64,000 nucleotides of DNA, from positions 1 to 64,000 of the forward strand of contig DGPB01000015.1 of NCBI GenBank assembly GCA_002390285.1, in the 5' to 3' direction. A model generated the notes under the pieces. The model ran no database searches. It was not told where the DNA came from and saw only the letters and a program-made list of their open reading frames with translations. Every line of letters begins with the position of its first letter. Position 1 is the stretch's first letter. This DNA is from Cellvibrionales bacterium UBA4451. Its GTDB lineage: Bacteria; Pseudomonadota; Gammaproteobacteria; Pseudomonadales; Porticoccaceae. A program made the translations under genes and the position numbers. Shown here in pieces: positions 35,454-45,340 of this stretch.

Positions 35454-35481
35454 CTCTTAATTTTAGAGAAGCACTTGTTGA

Positions 35482-35558
<77 letters not shown>

Positions 35559-35585
35559 TCCAGTTGTATCGCTAGTGCAAGCAAT

Positions 35586-35662
35586 GGTGGCTGTAGCTCA
35601 GTTGGTAGAGTGCAGGATTGTGATTCCTGTTGTCGCGGGTTCGATCCCCGTCAGCCACCCCA
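35586..35662 (+). tRNA. tRNA-His (anticodon GTG)
   Basis: Cloverleaf with the extra 5' G typical of tRNA-His (GGTGGCTG), anticodon loop TTGTGAT, T arm CGGG-TTCGATC-CCCG and encoded CCA. Third gene of the cluster, followed by an AT-rich stretch. Confidence 0.95.
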
Positions 35663-35894
35663 TTTTTATTTTCTATTATGGATCAAATGGTTGAGAGCTT
35701 TTTGGTCGTATCTTAAGACACCTTTAAAGGTGTCATTTCATTTTTTCGTTCTTATATTATTCAGCATTATATTAATAGCAGCGTTATGGTTTATAAGCTC
35801 ACAGATTTCACTTTGGTGTGCTGAAACTGAACAGCTGAATTGACAGGCGTCGTGAACAAAAAACCAGGTTTTTACTCAATCAGCTTCTTTGTTC

Positions 35895-36359
35895 TCAATT
35901 TGATATCGTAGGAAACCCTTCGGCATATTGGCCAATCCATTCTTTCGCAGCCTCTTCGCTGGTGAGCTCTAACCCGCGCTCAGCCTTAACGTGTTTGCGG
36001 TAGCTTTCGATATGACAGATTTGTTCTAGCAGCTTGACTTCAAAGACCATAGATTCTTCTTGAAAGGCCACTCCAACTAAAAACTGAGTGTCAACTTGTT
36101 TGCACCATCGCACAATGCCATTGAGAACAAATTTGGGAACAAATACTGGGATAGTGATACGAATATGTTCATCGGTGTTGACGGGATACTGGTTTACAAA
36201 ACATAAGCCACCTACACCCACGTCTTTTATCTGAGTTGTATCATTCGACTCACCTACGCTAAATTCAAGCGGGATGACGAATAAAACGACGAAGATGAGT
36301 AGACATAACTGAATACCAGCACAGCGTACATATTCCCAGTATAGATGTGTTTTTTTCAA
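35895..36359 (-). pseudogene. PilZ-domain gene with an apparent frameshift near its 5' end
   Basis: The body of this frame (from about IPLEFSV to the end) fits the PilZ c-di-GMP receptor family: KDVGVGGLCF in the D/NxSxxG position, IVRWCKQ, and FLVGVAFQ. The first 30 residues of the long frame look unlike PilZ. A different frame starting at ATG 36306 gives MSTHLRRFIRHPA then a stop, and RRFIR is the PilZ RxxxR motif. Joining the two frames restores a canonical RHP...IPLE N-terminus. A small deletion at the CATCCC sequence (about 36269-36275) explains it, either real or a sequencing error. Ser is Gly in the second motif. Confidence 0.72.
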
Positions 36360-36507
36360 TCAATCAAACCTTATTGAACTTACCACCCATGAATACTTCA
36401 CATCAAAGCTACAACAGCTCTATACATCAGCCTGAAGTTTGTTGCAGAGAGTGACGATTGATTCTGTTAAGGTTGCACCAATTTACTCCTAGATCAGGAA
36501 TACCCTA

Positions 36508-37815
36508 TTGTCTCTGTTACAAGCATTACCATTACATAAACAACTGTTGAAAGCGCTTGAGAAGTTATCGTTTACTGACGCGACGGCAGTACAGGCTCAG
36601 GCTATACCCGCCGCTCTGGCGGGGAAGGATTTGATGGTGTCCGCACAAACGGGCAGTGGTAAAACGGCTGCTTTTTTGTTGCCCCTATTGCATCGAATGT
36701 TGACGCAGGATGCACCCAATAGCGGAACACGGGTGTTGATTTTACTGCCGACTCGAGAGCTGGCACTGCAAACACAAAAGCACTTTGAGCAGTTGGCGGC
36801 TTTTACCTATATCAAATGTGGCCTGATCATTGGCGGTGAAGCGTTTAAGCATCAGGTGGCCACACTGCGAAAAAACCCTGAAGTATTGATCGCCACACCG
36901 GGACGATTGGTAGAGCATATTGAAAAAGGGACACCAGACTTCAAAGATTTAGAAGTGTTGGTGCTGGACGAGGCAGACCGTATGCTCGATATGGGTTTTG
37001 CTATTGATATGCATACCATTGCTGACAGTTGTAATAAGCAACGGCAGAACCTGTTGTTTTCAGCCACGTTAAAACATAAAGAGCTTGGGCGGATAAGTGC
37101 GACCTTTGATAACCCGGAATTTATTGAAGTAGATTCGCATCGACAACAACATCGTCATATTAGCCAACAGCTCGTGTTGGCTGACGATATAAAACACAAA
37201 GAGAAATTGGTGGCGGCATTGCTGGCTGAAGAGCCGGCGAGGAAGGTGTTTATTTTTTGTAACACCCGAATACAGTGTCAGCAGTTAAGTCATTTCTTGC
37301 GCTACAAAAAATTCAAAGCGAATTGTATTCATGGCGAAATTCCTCAAAGTGAACGCAAACAGATCATGAATCAGTTCAGGCAAGGTGCGATTGAGGTGCT
37401 CGTCGCTACTGACCTTGCTGCCCGAGGATTGGACATAGACGATGTGGATCTGGTCATTAACTTTAATATTGCCCAGTCTGGTGATGACCACGTACACCGG
37501 GTGGGTCGCACCGGTCGAGCAGGCCAGGAAGGTAAGGCTATTACGCTGGTTGATGGCAACGAATGGAATCAGATGTCGAGTATTGAGCGCTATCTGAAAA
37601 TTCGTTTTGAGCACCGGGTTGTCTCCGGTTTAAAAGCCAATTATAGCGGCCCAAAAAAGCTTAAAAAATCTGGTAAGGCCGCTGGCCCTAAAAAGAAAAA
37701 AGTTGATCCTAAAAAAACCAAAACCGGTAAGAAGGCTGCTAAATCAAAGCCGCCAAAGAAGAATAAAATAATGTCCGGGGGTGGTGATGGTTTTGAGGTC
37801 TTGCGAAAAAAATAG
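36508..37815 (+). CDS. DEAD-box ATP-dependent RNA helicase (SrmB/RhlE-like)
   Basis: RNA helicase of 435 residues. Q motif is near FTDATAVQAQAIP, Walker A is AQTGSGKTAAF (about 45-55), then PTRELALQ, TPGRL, DEAD in VLDEADRMLDMGF, SAT, ARGLDIDDVD and HRVGRTGRAG. A Lys-rich, low-complexity tail (from about 385) with repeated KK motifs probably binds RNA. The start codon is TTG. The likely role is ribosome assembly or RNA turnover; the exact orthologue is uncertain. Confidence 0.93.
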   Translation: MSLLQALPLHKQLLKALEKLSFTDATAVQAQAIPAALAGKDLMVSAQTGSGKTAAFLLPLLHRMLTQDAPNSGTRVLILLPTRELALQTQKHFEQLAAFTYIKCGLIIGGEAFKHQVATLRKNPEVLIATPGRLVEHIEKGTPDFKDLEVLVLDEADRMLDMGFAIDMHTIADSCNKQRQNLLFSATLKHKELGRISATFDNPEFIEVDSHRQQHRHISQQLVLADDIKHKEKLVAALLAEEPARKVFIFCNTRIQCQQLSHFLRYKKFKANCIHGEIPQSERKQIMNQFRQGAIEVLVATDLAARGLDIDDVDLVINFNIAQSGDDHVHRVGRTGRAGQEGKAITLVDGNEWNQMSSIERYLKIRFEHRVVSGLKANYSGPKKLKKSGKAAGPKKKKVDPKKTKTGKKAAKSKPPKKNKIMSGGGDGFEVLRKK

Positions 37816-37888
37816 CGTGAGTTAAACATTTAATTAGTGCCGTTTCATTAAGCCATAAGTTGAATGTAAGCGGAGAGGGCAGCCTTAA

Positions 37889-38347
37889 ATGAATGTCGAG
37901 TGTATCTTCATCTGTCCTGAAGCCGGGGCGCCTCAGTTGTCTTGTCAGAAAATCAACCTAGTAGCTGGAAATGGCATTGTCGGCGATAGAAATTATGGCC
38001 TTTCCAAATGGCCAGGACAAAATTTAACGCTGATCGAATTAGAAGAAATTGAGGCATTTGTTGGTGAGAAAAACAGAGAGCGAGATCTGTCCATAACGCG
38101 TCGAAATATTCTAACGCGAGGTGTGCGGTTAAATGAGCTTGTTGGAAAAGAATTCAAAATTGGAGATATCACGTTAAGAGGGATAGAGCTTTGTGAACCT
38201 TGCCGCAGTCTTGGTGCCGCCCTCTCAAGCTCTACTCTCTCGTCAAAGCAGGTCGTAGAACGATTTCTTCATCGTGGAGGGCTGCGGGTTGATGTCTTAA
38301 CATCGGGTGTAATTGAAGTTGGTGCGAAGGTTGTCAGTATTGCTTGA
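37889..38347 (+). CDS. MOSC-domain protein
   Basis: A 152-residue stand-alone MOSC (molybdenum cofactor sulfurase C-terminal) domain. It has GDRNYG, the RRNILTRGVRLNELVG core, and the conserved Cys in LCEPCRSLG that is typical of sulfur-carrying MOSC proteins. The cofactor and substrate are unknown. It starts 73 bp after the helicase gene. Confidence 0.87.
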   Translation: MNVECIFICPEAGAPQLSCQKINLVAGNGIVGDRNYGLSKWPGQNLTLIELEEIEAFVGEKNRERDLSITRRNILTRGVRLNELVGKEFKIGDITLRGIELCEPCRSLGAALSSSTLSSKQVVERFLHRGGLRVDVLTSGVIEVGAKVVSIA

Positions 38348-38413
38348 ACGTGCCTTGTTTAGAAAGGTTAGGGCTGTTTAGAAAAATGAAGTCTGTTTAG
38401 AAAGGCTAGAAGT

Positions 38414-38968
38414 GTGCAACACAAAAAAATAATAAAATCTGTTCAGACGTGGGTCGATTCCCTTGTGGTGGGATTGAACCTCTGCCCTTTTGCTAAGCGA
38501 GAATTACTGGCGAGTAGGGTGCGTTTTTCGGTGACAGAGGCTGCCACCGAAGAACAGCTGCTAACTGAGATTCAAGTTGAGTTAGCGCTGCTTAATAGTG
38601 ATGAGTCGATAGAAACCACGTTGTTGATTCACCCTGACGTGTTGCAGGATTTTTATGATTACAACCAATTCTTGAACTACGTCGATGGTCTGCTGGCAGA
38701 GATGGCGTTTGAAGGGGTTTATCAAGTTGCCAGTTTTCATCCAGATTACCAGTTTGGTGGCACTGAGCCTGATGATGTAGAGAATTATACCAACCGGTCT
38801 CCCTATCCCCTGTTGCACCTTATTCGGGAAGCCAGTCTGGAGCAGGCAATTGCTCATCACCCTGATTCAGATGGCATTCCCGAGCGTAATATAGCGCTGA
38901 TGAAAAGCCTGGGGCGAGATAAGATGCAGTCACTGTTGCAGGCCTGTTTTCACGATACTAAAAAATAA
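38414..38968 (+). CDS. DUF1415 protein
   Basis: A 184-residue member of the DUF1415 family, with TWVDSLVVGLNLCPFAKRE near the N-terminus and the conserved FHPDYQFGG and NRSPYPLLHLIRE blocks. Function is unknown. The start is GTG. Its stop overlaps the ATG of the next gene by one base, so the two are translationally coupled. Confidence 0.88.
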   Translation: MQHKKIIKSVQTWVDSLVVGLNLCPFAKRELLASRVRFSVTEAATEEQLLTEIQVELALLNSDESIETTLLIHPDVLQDFYDYNQFLNYVDGLLAEMAFEGVYQVASFHPDYQFGGTEPDDVENYTNRSPYPLLHLIREASLEQAIAHHPDSDGIPERNIALMKSLGRDKMQSLLQACFHDTKK

Positions 38969-39273
38969 TGAGTTTAAAAAATAACACCATCGATGTTACG
39001 AACTTGCCAGACCCTGAGGTGACTTGTGCAAGCTGTGAAGCCTGCTGTTGTCGTTTGGAGGTGTTCCTTATTACCGATACCGGTGTGCCAGATCGCTTTA
39101 TTGAAACCGATCAGTGGGGCGGGAGAAGTATGGCGCAGTTGAATGATGGTTGGTGCGCGGCGCTGGATCGAAATACGATGATGTGTACGATATACGAGAA
39201 GCGGCCACTGGTTTGCCGTGAGTTTGTGATGGGAGAGTACGAGTGTATTGTCGAGCGAATCGCTCATTTGTAA
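38968..39273 (+). CDS. YkgJ-family cysteine-cluster protein
   Basis: A 101-residue protein with many cysteines in the YkgJ/UPF0153 pattern: CASCEACCCRLEVF at about 20-33, WCAAL, CTIYEKRPLVCREF and ECI. The pattern suggests a bound zinc or Fe-S centre, unproven. It is coupled to the DUF1415 gene by a 1-nt overlap. Confidence 0.88.
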   Translation: MSLKNNTIDVTNLPDPEVTCASCEACCCRLEVFLITDTGVPDRFIETDQWGGRSMAQLNDGWCAALDRNTMMCTIYEKRPLVCREFVMGEYECIVERIAHL

Positions 39274-39315
39274 GCCGTCTGTATTAATTATTCATTTCTC
39301 TGGCGATCACTGTTA

Positions 39316-39729
39316 TTAATCCGCTGCACGACGCCCCTTTTGTATACGACGTTCCTCCCTCCCACTAGATTGATATGCTTCGGCAGACAAAACAGTTTGA
39401 GGGCGCCTGATGCCATGTCGGCGACCGTTGTGATGACGGTATCTACAATGACAGGTTTCTGCTGTGCACTCGGGTAAAGGTATAGGTGGAGCCTCCCTCG
39501 CCAGAAAATATTGCTCAGTTATCGATTGTACTGCTGGGCAGGAGGCTATATCGAACTCAATATTTACAGCGTGGTAAAGGCTGTTTGTTTTTTTGGTTGA
39601 TTCTCTAAGAGTTTTTTTATTTTTCGATGTGTTTTTCTTGCGCAATTCGTGGGCCTGCCCAAAAGAAGGTCGTAATTTCAGAAATACGGCAGCTAAAAAA
39701 ACAATTAGAATGATAAGAGCGAGCTTCAT
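39316..39729 (-). CDS. Hypothetical protein with an N-terminal membrane anchor
   Basis: A 137-residue protein with one hydrophobic helix (2-18), a basic linker (about 27-48) and a C-terminal cytosolic part. The C-terminal part contains LPECTAETCHCRYRHH and a run of paired Arg residues (GRRHG, GREERR, KGRRAAD). The Cys/His cluster could bind metal. I do not recognise a function. It may be an independent small gene facing the YkgJ gene. Confidence 0.65.
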   Translation of the reverse strand: MKLALIILIVFLAAVFLKLRPSFGQAHELRKKNTSKNKKTLRESTKKTNSLYHAVNIEFDIASCPAVQSITEQYFLAREAPPIPLPECTAETCHCRYRHHNGRRHGIRRPQTVLSAEAYQSSGREERRIQKGRRAAD

Positions 39730-39912
39730 GGTGAACTCCCTTCTCTCGCAGAGTTTACGATACTAGTGCAACGTTCATTCTTGTCTTATAGAGTCTAGTC
39801 GAGTCTACAGAGAGGGTAAGGATATAATTTATGACCCTACCGTTAAGATGGTTTCTCGTTTAATCACATTTTTACGCCTGCTTTCTTTATCCTTAAAGAA
39901 ATGATCCAGGCG

Positions 39913-42225
39913 TCAGTGGTTCTTCAGTGCTTTGGTAAAAAGATCGCCCAGCGTGCCCGTTTTTTGTTGAACGTTGGCTTGTTTTTGTGAGCTCTGTTTT
40001 TTGTCACGAATCGTTGCTGTTTGACGTTCTTTTTCAGTATTTTTTGGACCGGGCTCATCAGCCATCCGCATGGATAAACCGATGCGTTTACGCGGTATAT
40101 CTACTTCCATCACCTTCACCTGAACGATATCTCCGGCCTTGACCACTTCACGAGGGTCTTTAACGTATCGGTTGGCGAGTGCTGATATATGGACTAGACC
40201 ATCCTGATGGACACCCACATCCACAAAGGCACCGAAGCTGGTGACATTGGTCACTGTGCCTTCTAATACCATTCCGGGCTCTAGATCTTTGAGTGTTTCA
40301 ACGCCATCTTTAAACGTTGCCGTCTTGAATTGAGGCCGTGGGTCTCGGCCAGGTTTATCCAGTTCACGGAGAATGTCGGTGATGGTAGGTAGGCCAAATT
40401 TTTCATCAACATAATCACCTGGGTTGATGGTGAGCAGTAAGGCGCTATTACCAATCAACGATTCAATGGGCTTGCTGATACCGTCAGCCATTCTGGCTAC
40501 GACAGAGTAGCTTTCCGGGTGCACTGCTGACGCATCCAGAGGGTTGTCACCGCCGGCAATGCGTAAAAATCCGGCAGCCTGTTCGAATGTTTTGTCGCCT
40601 AGCCGGGGTACTTTTTTCAGTTCTTTGCGGTGTTTGAAAGGACCATTTTCATCACGGAATGCCACGATATTGTCGGCAATAGTTTGGTTGAGGCCTGCGA
40701 CCCTGTTTAACAGGGCGGGGGAGGCCGTATTAACTTCCACTCCAATCGCATTGACGCAATCTTCTACCACTGCATTGAGACTACGAGAGAGCTCCATCTG
40801 ACTAACATCATGCTGGTATTGTCCGACGCCGATAGACTTGGGATCGATTTTAACCAGTTCTGCCAAAGGATCTTGCAGGCGACGGGCGATAGAAATTGCA
40901 CCTCGAATGGTGACATCCAGGTCTGGAAATTCACGAGAGGCGTATTCAGAGGCGGAGTAAATAGATGCACCTGATTCATTTACGACCACAGGTTGTGCGG
41001 ATAATTGTGAATTGTTTTTCAGTACATCTTTGACAAATCGTTCAGTTTCCCGGCTAGCCGTGCCGTTGCCAATGGCAATGAGCGAGGCATTATGGGCCAA
41101 ACAAAGCTGTTTTAGCGTGGCTTCTGCTTCCTGAATTTTATGCTGCGACGTTGTGGGGTAAATCACACCGTGATCCAAGACTTTCCCGGTGCCGTCTACT
41201 ACGGCTAACTTGACGCCGGTGCGTAAACCGGGGTCAAGGCCAATGGTCGTTTTCTGCCCAGCAGGGGCGGCGAGTAACAGGTCTTTGAGATTGGTGGAAA
41301 ACACGGTTATGGCCGTGGTCTCGGCGCGGTCTCGAAGTCCTGCAAGCAGATCCGTTTCGATGTGAAGGTGTAGTTTTACTTTCCAGGTCCAGTGCACTAC
41401 CTCTGACAGCCATTTATCGGCGGCACGGCCTTGGTTTTCGATATTGATGTGTCGGGCAATCATGGCTTCGCAAGGGTGACCTTCGATGGCGTCGGTATCA
41501 ATGTCTATTTTAAGGCTGAGTATCCCTTCTCTCCGGCCTCGGAACATGGCCAGCGCTCTGTGTGATGGTGTGGTTTTCAGTGGCTCAGTATGTTCAAAAT
41601 AGTCGCGGTATTTCGCACCCTCCTGTTCCTTTCCGGTAATGAGGGTGGCGCTCAGTTTGGCATCATTCGTTAGGTGCTGACGTAACCGGCCGACCAATTC
41701 GGCATCTTCACTGAAGCGTTCCATCAGAATATATTTGGCGCCATCAAGCGCGGCTTTTACATCAGCTATGCCCTGTTCGCTATCGACATAGGATTCCGCT
41801 TGTTGTTCAGGATTGAGAAGGGGCTGATTGAAAAGCTCGTCGGCAAGGGGTTCTAGTCCGGCTTCGATGGCAATTTGGCCTTTAGTACGCCGCTTTTTTT
41901 TGTAGGGAAGATACAAATCTTCCAGTCGGGTTTTGGTGCTCGCTGCGAGAACGGCTTGTTTTAATTCAGGGGTGAGTTTGCCCTGTTCCTCAATGCTATT
42001 TAGGATAGCTTGGCGGCGCTCTTCCAATTCACGCAAGTAACCCAGCCGTTCTTCCAGCGTGCGGAGCTGTGTATCATCGAGACCACCAGTGACCTCCTTG
42101 CGGTAGCGAGATATAAAAGGTACCGTCGCCCCTTCATTGAGTAGCTTGATGGCTGAGGCCACCTGTGCGGGGTTGGCGTTGATCTCTGATGCTATCTGGT
42201 TCTGAATTTTATCCATGATGTCCAT
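39913..42225 (-). CDS. tex: RNA-binding transcription accessory protein Tex
   Basis: A 770-residue Tex protein with normal domain order. The N-terminal helical region has PFISRYRKEVTGGLDDTQLR. A YqgF/RNase H-like domain follows with GLDPGLRTGVKLAVVDGTG (about 328-346). The helix-hairpin-helix region is NTASPALLNRVAGLN, and the C-terminal S1 domain (about 648-720) starts GMVLEGTVTNVTSFGAFVDVG. Tex binds RNA and affects transcription and stress survival. It is monocistronic. Confidence 0.96.
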   Translation of the reverse strand: MDIMDKIQNQIASEINANPAQVASAIKLLNEGATVPFISRYRKEVTGGLDDTQLRTLEERLGYLRELEERRQAILNSIEEQGKLTPELKQAVLAASTKTRLEDLYLPYKKKRRTKGQIAIEAGLEPLADELFNQPLLNPEQQAESYVDSEQGIADVKAALDGAKYILMERFSEDAELVGRLRQHLTNDAKLSATLITGKEQEGAKYRDYFEHTEPLKTTPSHRALAMFRGRREGILSLKIDIDTDAIEGHPCEAMIARHINIENQGRAADKWLSEVVHWTWKVKLHLHIETDLLAGLRDRAETTAITVFSTNLKDLLLAAPAGQKTTIGLDPGLRTGVKLAVVDGTGKVLDHGVIYPTTSQHKIQEAEATLKQLCLAHNASLIAIGNGTASRETERFVKDVLKNNSQLSAQPVVVNESGASIYSASEYASREFPDLDVTIRGAISIARRLQDPLAELVKIDPKSIGVGQYQHDVSQMELSRSLNAVVEDCVNAIGVEVNTASPALLNRVAGLNQTIADNIVAFRDENGPFKHRKELKKVPRLGDKTFEQAAGFLRIAGGDNPLDASAVHPESYSVVARMADGISKPIESLIGNSALLLTINPGDYVDEKFGLPTITDILRELDKPGRDPRPQFKTATFKDGVETLKDLEPGMVLEGTVTNVTSFGAFVDVGVHQDGLVHISALANRYVKDPREVVKAGDIVQVKVMEVDIPRKRIGLSMRMADEPGPKNTEKERQTATIRDKKQSSQKQANVQQKTGTLGDLFTKALKNH

Positions 42226-42296
42226 TATTTTGTCAGCAGGACGCGATTATGGGTGATTCTCAACGCTCAAAACAGACTTGTTACATGATATAAAAT

Positions 42297-42971
42297 ATGG
42301 CTGGCTTAACATCACTCATTTGCCCCCTATGTAACGCCAGCGCTGTTGTTGATTATTGGGCGGATACTAAGAAGGGTCCTTATCGACGGGACTATTATCA
42401 GTGTGAGCGGTGTCGGCTGGTATTTGTGCCCCCATGGCAGCACTTGCCTACTGATCAGGAAAAGGCGCATTACGACTTTCATGAAAACAATCCTGAAGAT
42501 GAACATTATCGTCAGTTTCTGAGTCGGCTAGCCGACCCATTAAAGGCACGAATTGATCTCGGTGCAGAGGGGTTGGATTTTGGGTCAGGCCCCGGGCCTA
42601 CGTTATCGGTTATATTGCGAGAGGCGGGTTTTACCACAGGGGTTTACGATATTTTTTATGCCACTGATAAGTCAGTGTTAAGCCGTCAGTATGACTTTAT
42701 TACGGCCACTGAGGTGGTGGAACATTTATCTCAGCCTGGAGAGGTGCTTGGTAGGCTTTGGGATACGCTTAAGCCGGGCGGCTGGTTGGGGCTGATGACC
42801 AAGTTGGTTTTGAGCAAAGAGGCTTTTAGTCAATGGCATTATAAAAATGATCCGACCCATATCTGTTTTTTCAGCCGAGAGACCTTTGATTATCTTTGTC
42901 AATCATGGGGTGTGACCGCAGAGTATCCGGAAAATGACGTTATTCTGGTCAGGAAGGGCGTTCTAGCCTAG
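42297..42971 (+). CDS. Class I SAM-dependent methyltransferase with an N-terminal zinc ribbon
   Basis: A 224-residue protein. A Cys4 zinc ribbon (CPLCNAS and CERCRLVF, about 9-42) precedes a class I methyltransferase domain with motif I GLDFGSGPGPTLSVI (about 92-106) and ATEVVEHLSQPGEVL. The architecture resembles methyltransferases that modify small molecules or nucleic acids, but the substrate is unknown. It is transcribed divergently from tex. Confidence 0.85.
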   Translation: MAGLTSLICPLCNASAVVDYWADTKKGPYRRDYYQCERCRLVFVPPWQHLPTDQEKAHYDFHENNPEDEHYRQFLSRLADPLKARIDLGAEGLDFGSGPGPTLSVILREAGFTTGVYDIFYATDKSVLSRQYDFITATEVVEHLSQPGEVLGRLWDTLKPGGWLGLMTKLVLSKEAFSQWHYKNDPTHICFFSRETFDYLCQSWGVTAEYPENDVILVRKGVLA

Positions 42972-43159
42972 TTGGGCAGAACCAGTTGGTCACAGAAGCG
43001 CTTTGTTGGTTGTACTGTGCCATGGGTACTATCAAAACTTTACCGAAGACATATTTAAGTTACGTGATGGCATTATTGTTGATCTACTTATTGATCTGGT
43101 CGTTCCTCTAATTGTCGCCCTACGTATTAGCAATAAATTATTAAGATACAGGAGAGCCT

Positions 43160-45310
43160 ATGTTTCAGGCGAATAATCTCAAGCTGCAGTCATTGGATGA
43201 TGGCTATGTTGAATTGCATTTCGATGCCGCAAAGGGATCGGTCAACGTTTTTAACCAAGCCACATTAGCGGAGCTTCTTGAGGCGCTATCAGTTTTGGGG
43301 CAGCAGTCGAAAGTGAAGGGCTTACTGCTCACCAGTGGCAAGGGTGTCTTTGTGGCCGGAGCTGACATCACTGAATTTGATGCTGCCTTTAACGGTACAG
43401 AGACTGACCGTAGAGGTTTTCTCAGCTCGGCAAATCAGGCTTTTAACAAAATTGAATCCCTACCGTTCCCCACCGTGGTGGCCATTAATGGTTTTGCCTT
43501 GGGTGGCGGTTTTGAGATCTGTCTAGCGTGTGATTTTCGGGTGATGTCCAGTAAAGCCGAGGTTGGCCTGCCAGAAACAAAATTAGGCATTATTCCGGGT
43601 TGGGGCGGCACCGTACGCCTGCCTAGACTCATTGGCTTTGATAACGCGGTGCAGTGGATTGCTACCGGAGATCACAAGAAAGCAGCCGCGGCTCTCAGGG
43701 ATGGTGCAGTGGATGCCGTGGTAGCGCCGGAATTACTTCGAGATGAAGCGTTGGGTATGCTAGTTCGTGCTGCAAAAGGACAGCTAGATTATCAATCTCG
43801 TAGGGAGCAGAAACAGTCACCACTGCTACTTAATGATATTGAGTTGGGTATGTCTATTCGCACCTGTAGAGACAGGGTGGCCGCGAAGGCAGGCCCCAAC
43901 TATCCAGCACCGGTTACTGCAGTTGAGGTGCTTGCCAAGGCGGCCGGGATGTCCCGCGATGAGGCGCTGGAAGTAGAATTTCAAGCCTTTAGTGATTTGT
44001 CACAAACACCGCAATGCCGTGCATTGGTAGGAATGTTCCTCAATGACCAGTACATCAGTTCAATTGCCAAAAAGTATGGTAAGAAAAGCACGAAGACCAT
44101 AGAGCATACAACAGCGCTGGGCGCCGGCATTATGGGTGGGGGTATTGCCTACCAGAATGCGATTAAGGGCTTCCCAGTGTTAATGAAAGATATCAACACA
44201 GATTCACTCGCATTGGGTATGAGTGAGGCTAATAAGTTGTTGGCCAAGCGTGTTGATCGGGGACGGATGTCAGCGCTGGATGCCGGTAATGTGTTGTCTC
44301 GGATTATGCCGTCACTGAGTTATGAGGGTATAGGAAATACCGATATTGTAATTGAAGCTGTGGTGGAGAACGCCAAAATAAAGGGGATTGTTCTCGCTGA
44401 AGTTGAATACAAACTCGCTGAAGATGCCATTCTGGTTTCAAATACATCCACTATTTCTATTGATCAGTTAGCGGATAACCTTAAACGCCCCGAAAACTTC
44501 TGCGGTATGCACTTTTTCAACCCGGTGCATGCCATGCCTCTCGTGGAGGTGATTCGCGGATCGAAAACATCAGAAGGAACACTGGCAGCGGTGGTCGCTC
44601 ATGCTCAAGCACTGGGTAAGAAACCCATCGTGGTTAACGATTGCCCTGGATTTCTGGTGAACAGGGTGCTGTTTCCCGCGGTGTTTGGTTTCGACATGAT
44701 GATTGTTGACGGTGCCGATTTCCAGCAAGTCGACCGTGTGATGGAGGCTTGGGGTTGGCCCATGGGTCCAGCATATCTGATGGATGTTGTCGGCATCGAT
44801 ACAGCGGTTCATTGCTTCCCCTCGATTCTCGAGGGTTATCCCGAACGGATGAATGATATTTACGATGTATCACCCACGAAGCTGTTGTTTGAAAACAGTC
44901 GACTCGGTCAGAAAAACGGTAAGGGTTACTACGTTTACGAGACGGATAAGCGGGGTAAACCGAAAAAGTCCGTGGATGAGTCAGTCTATGCATTGTTGAA
45001 ACCTCATACCAAGGCGTCTCAGGCATTAAACGATGAGGATATGGTTGCCCGCTTTATGATTCCCATGTGTATTGAGCTGGCTCATTGTTTGGAAGAGGGT
45101 GTGGTGGGCTCACCAGCGGAGGCCGATATGGCGGTAGTGTATGGCCTAGGTTTCCCTGCATTCCGTGGCGGGATCTTCCGTTGGATGGATGAGATTGGCC
45201 TCGATAAATTCTGTGAAATGGCAGGGCGCCACCACCAGCTTGGCAAGCTCTACGAGCCCACTGAGAGAATGCGCGAAATGGCCGCTAAAGGCCAACGCTA
45301 TTACAGCTGA
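43160..45310 (+). CDS. fadB: Fatty acid oxidation complex alpha subunit FadB (enoyl-CoA hydratase/3-hydroxyacyl-CoA dehydrogenase)
   Basis: Multifunctional beta-oxidation enzyme of 716 residues. The N-terminal crotonase domain (about 1-200) has the acidic catalytic region GLPETKLGIIPGWGGT and the CoA loop GGGFEICLACD. The dehydrogenase domain (about 312-495) has the dinucleotide motif GAGIMGGGIA, SNTSTISI and catalytic MHFFNPVHAMPLVEVI. A C-terminal domain (about 500-716) follows. Length is normal for FadB. fadA follows 30 bp later in the same operon. Confidence 0.95.
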   Translation: MFQANNLKLQSLDDGYVELHFDAAKGSVNVFNQATLAELLEALSVLGQQSKVKGLLLTSGKGVFVAGADITEFDAAFNGTETDRRGFLSSANQAFNKIESLPFPTVVAINGFALGGGFEICLACDFRVMSSKAEVGLPETKLGIIPGWGGTVRLPRLIGFDNAVQWIATGDHKKAAAALRDGAVDAVVAPELLRDEALGMLVRAAKGQLDYQSRREQKQSPLLLNDIELGMSIRTCRDRVAAKAGPNYPAPVTAVEVLAKAAGMSRDEALEVEFQAFSDLSQTPQCRALVGMFLNDQYISSIAKKYGKKSTKTIEHTTALGAGIMGGGIAYQNAIKGFPVLMKDINTDSLALGMSEANKLLAKRVDRGRMSALDAGNVLSRIMPSLSYEGIGNTDIVIEAVVENAKIKGIVLAEVEYKLAEDAILVSNTSTISIDQLADNLKRPENFCGMHFFNPVHAMPLVEVIRGSKTSEGTLAAVVAHAQALGKKPIVVNDCPGFLVNRVLFPAVFGFDMMIVDGADFQQVDRVMEAWGWPMGPAYLMDVVGIDTAVHCFPSILEGYPERMNDIYDVSPTKLLFENSRLGQKNGKGYYVYETDKRGKPKKSVDESVYALLKPHTKASQALNDEDMVARFMIPMCIELAHCLEEGVVGSPAEADMAVVYGLGFPAFRGGIFRWMDEIGLDKFCEMAGRHHQLGKLYEPTERMREMAAKGQRYYS

Positions 45311-45340
45311 TGGCTGAAACAGATTAAGAGGAGATTGTTT

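Noticed and set aside
35610..35843. Possible small hydrophobic protein after tRNA-His
   Set aside because: The frame begins inside the tRNA and has no ATG; the only start is a TTG without a convincing ribosome binding site, although the 3' half is membrane-like.
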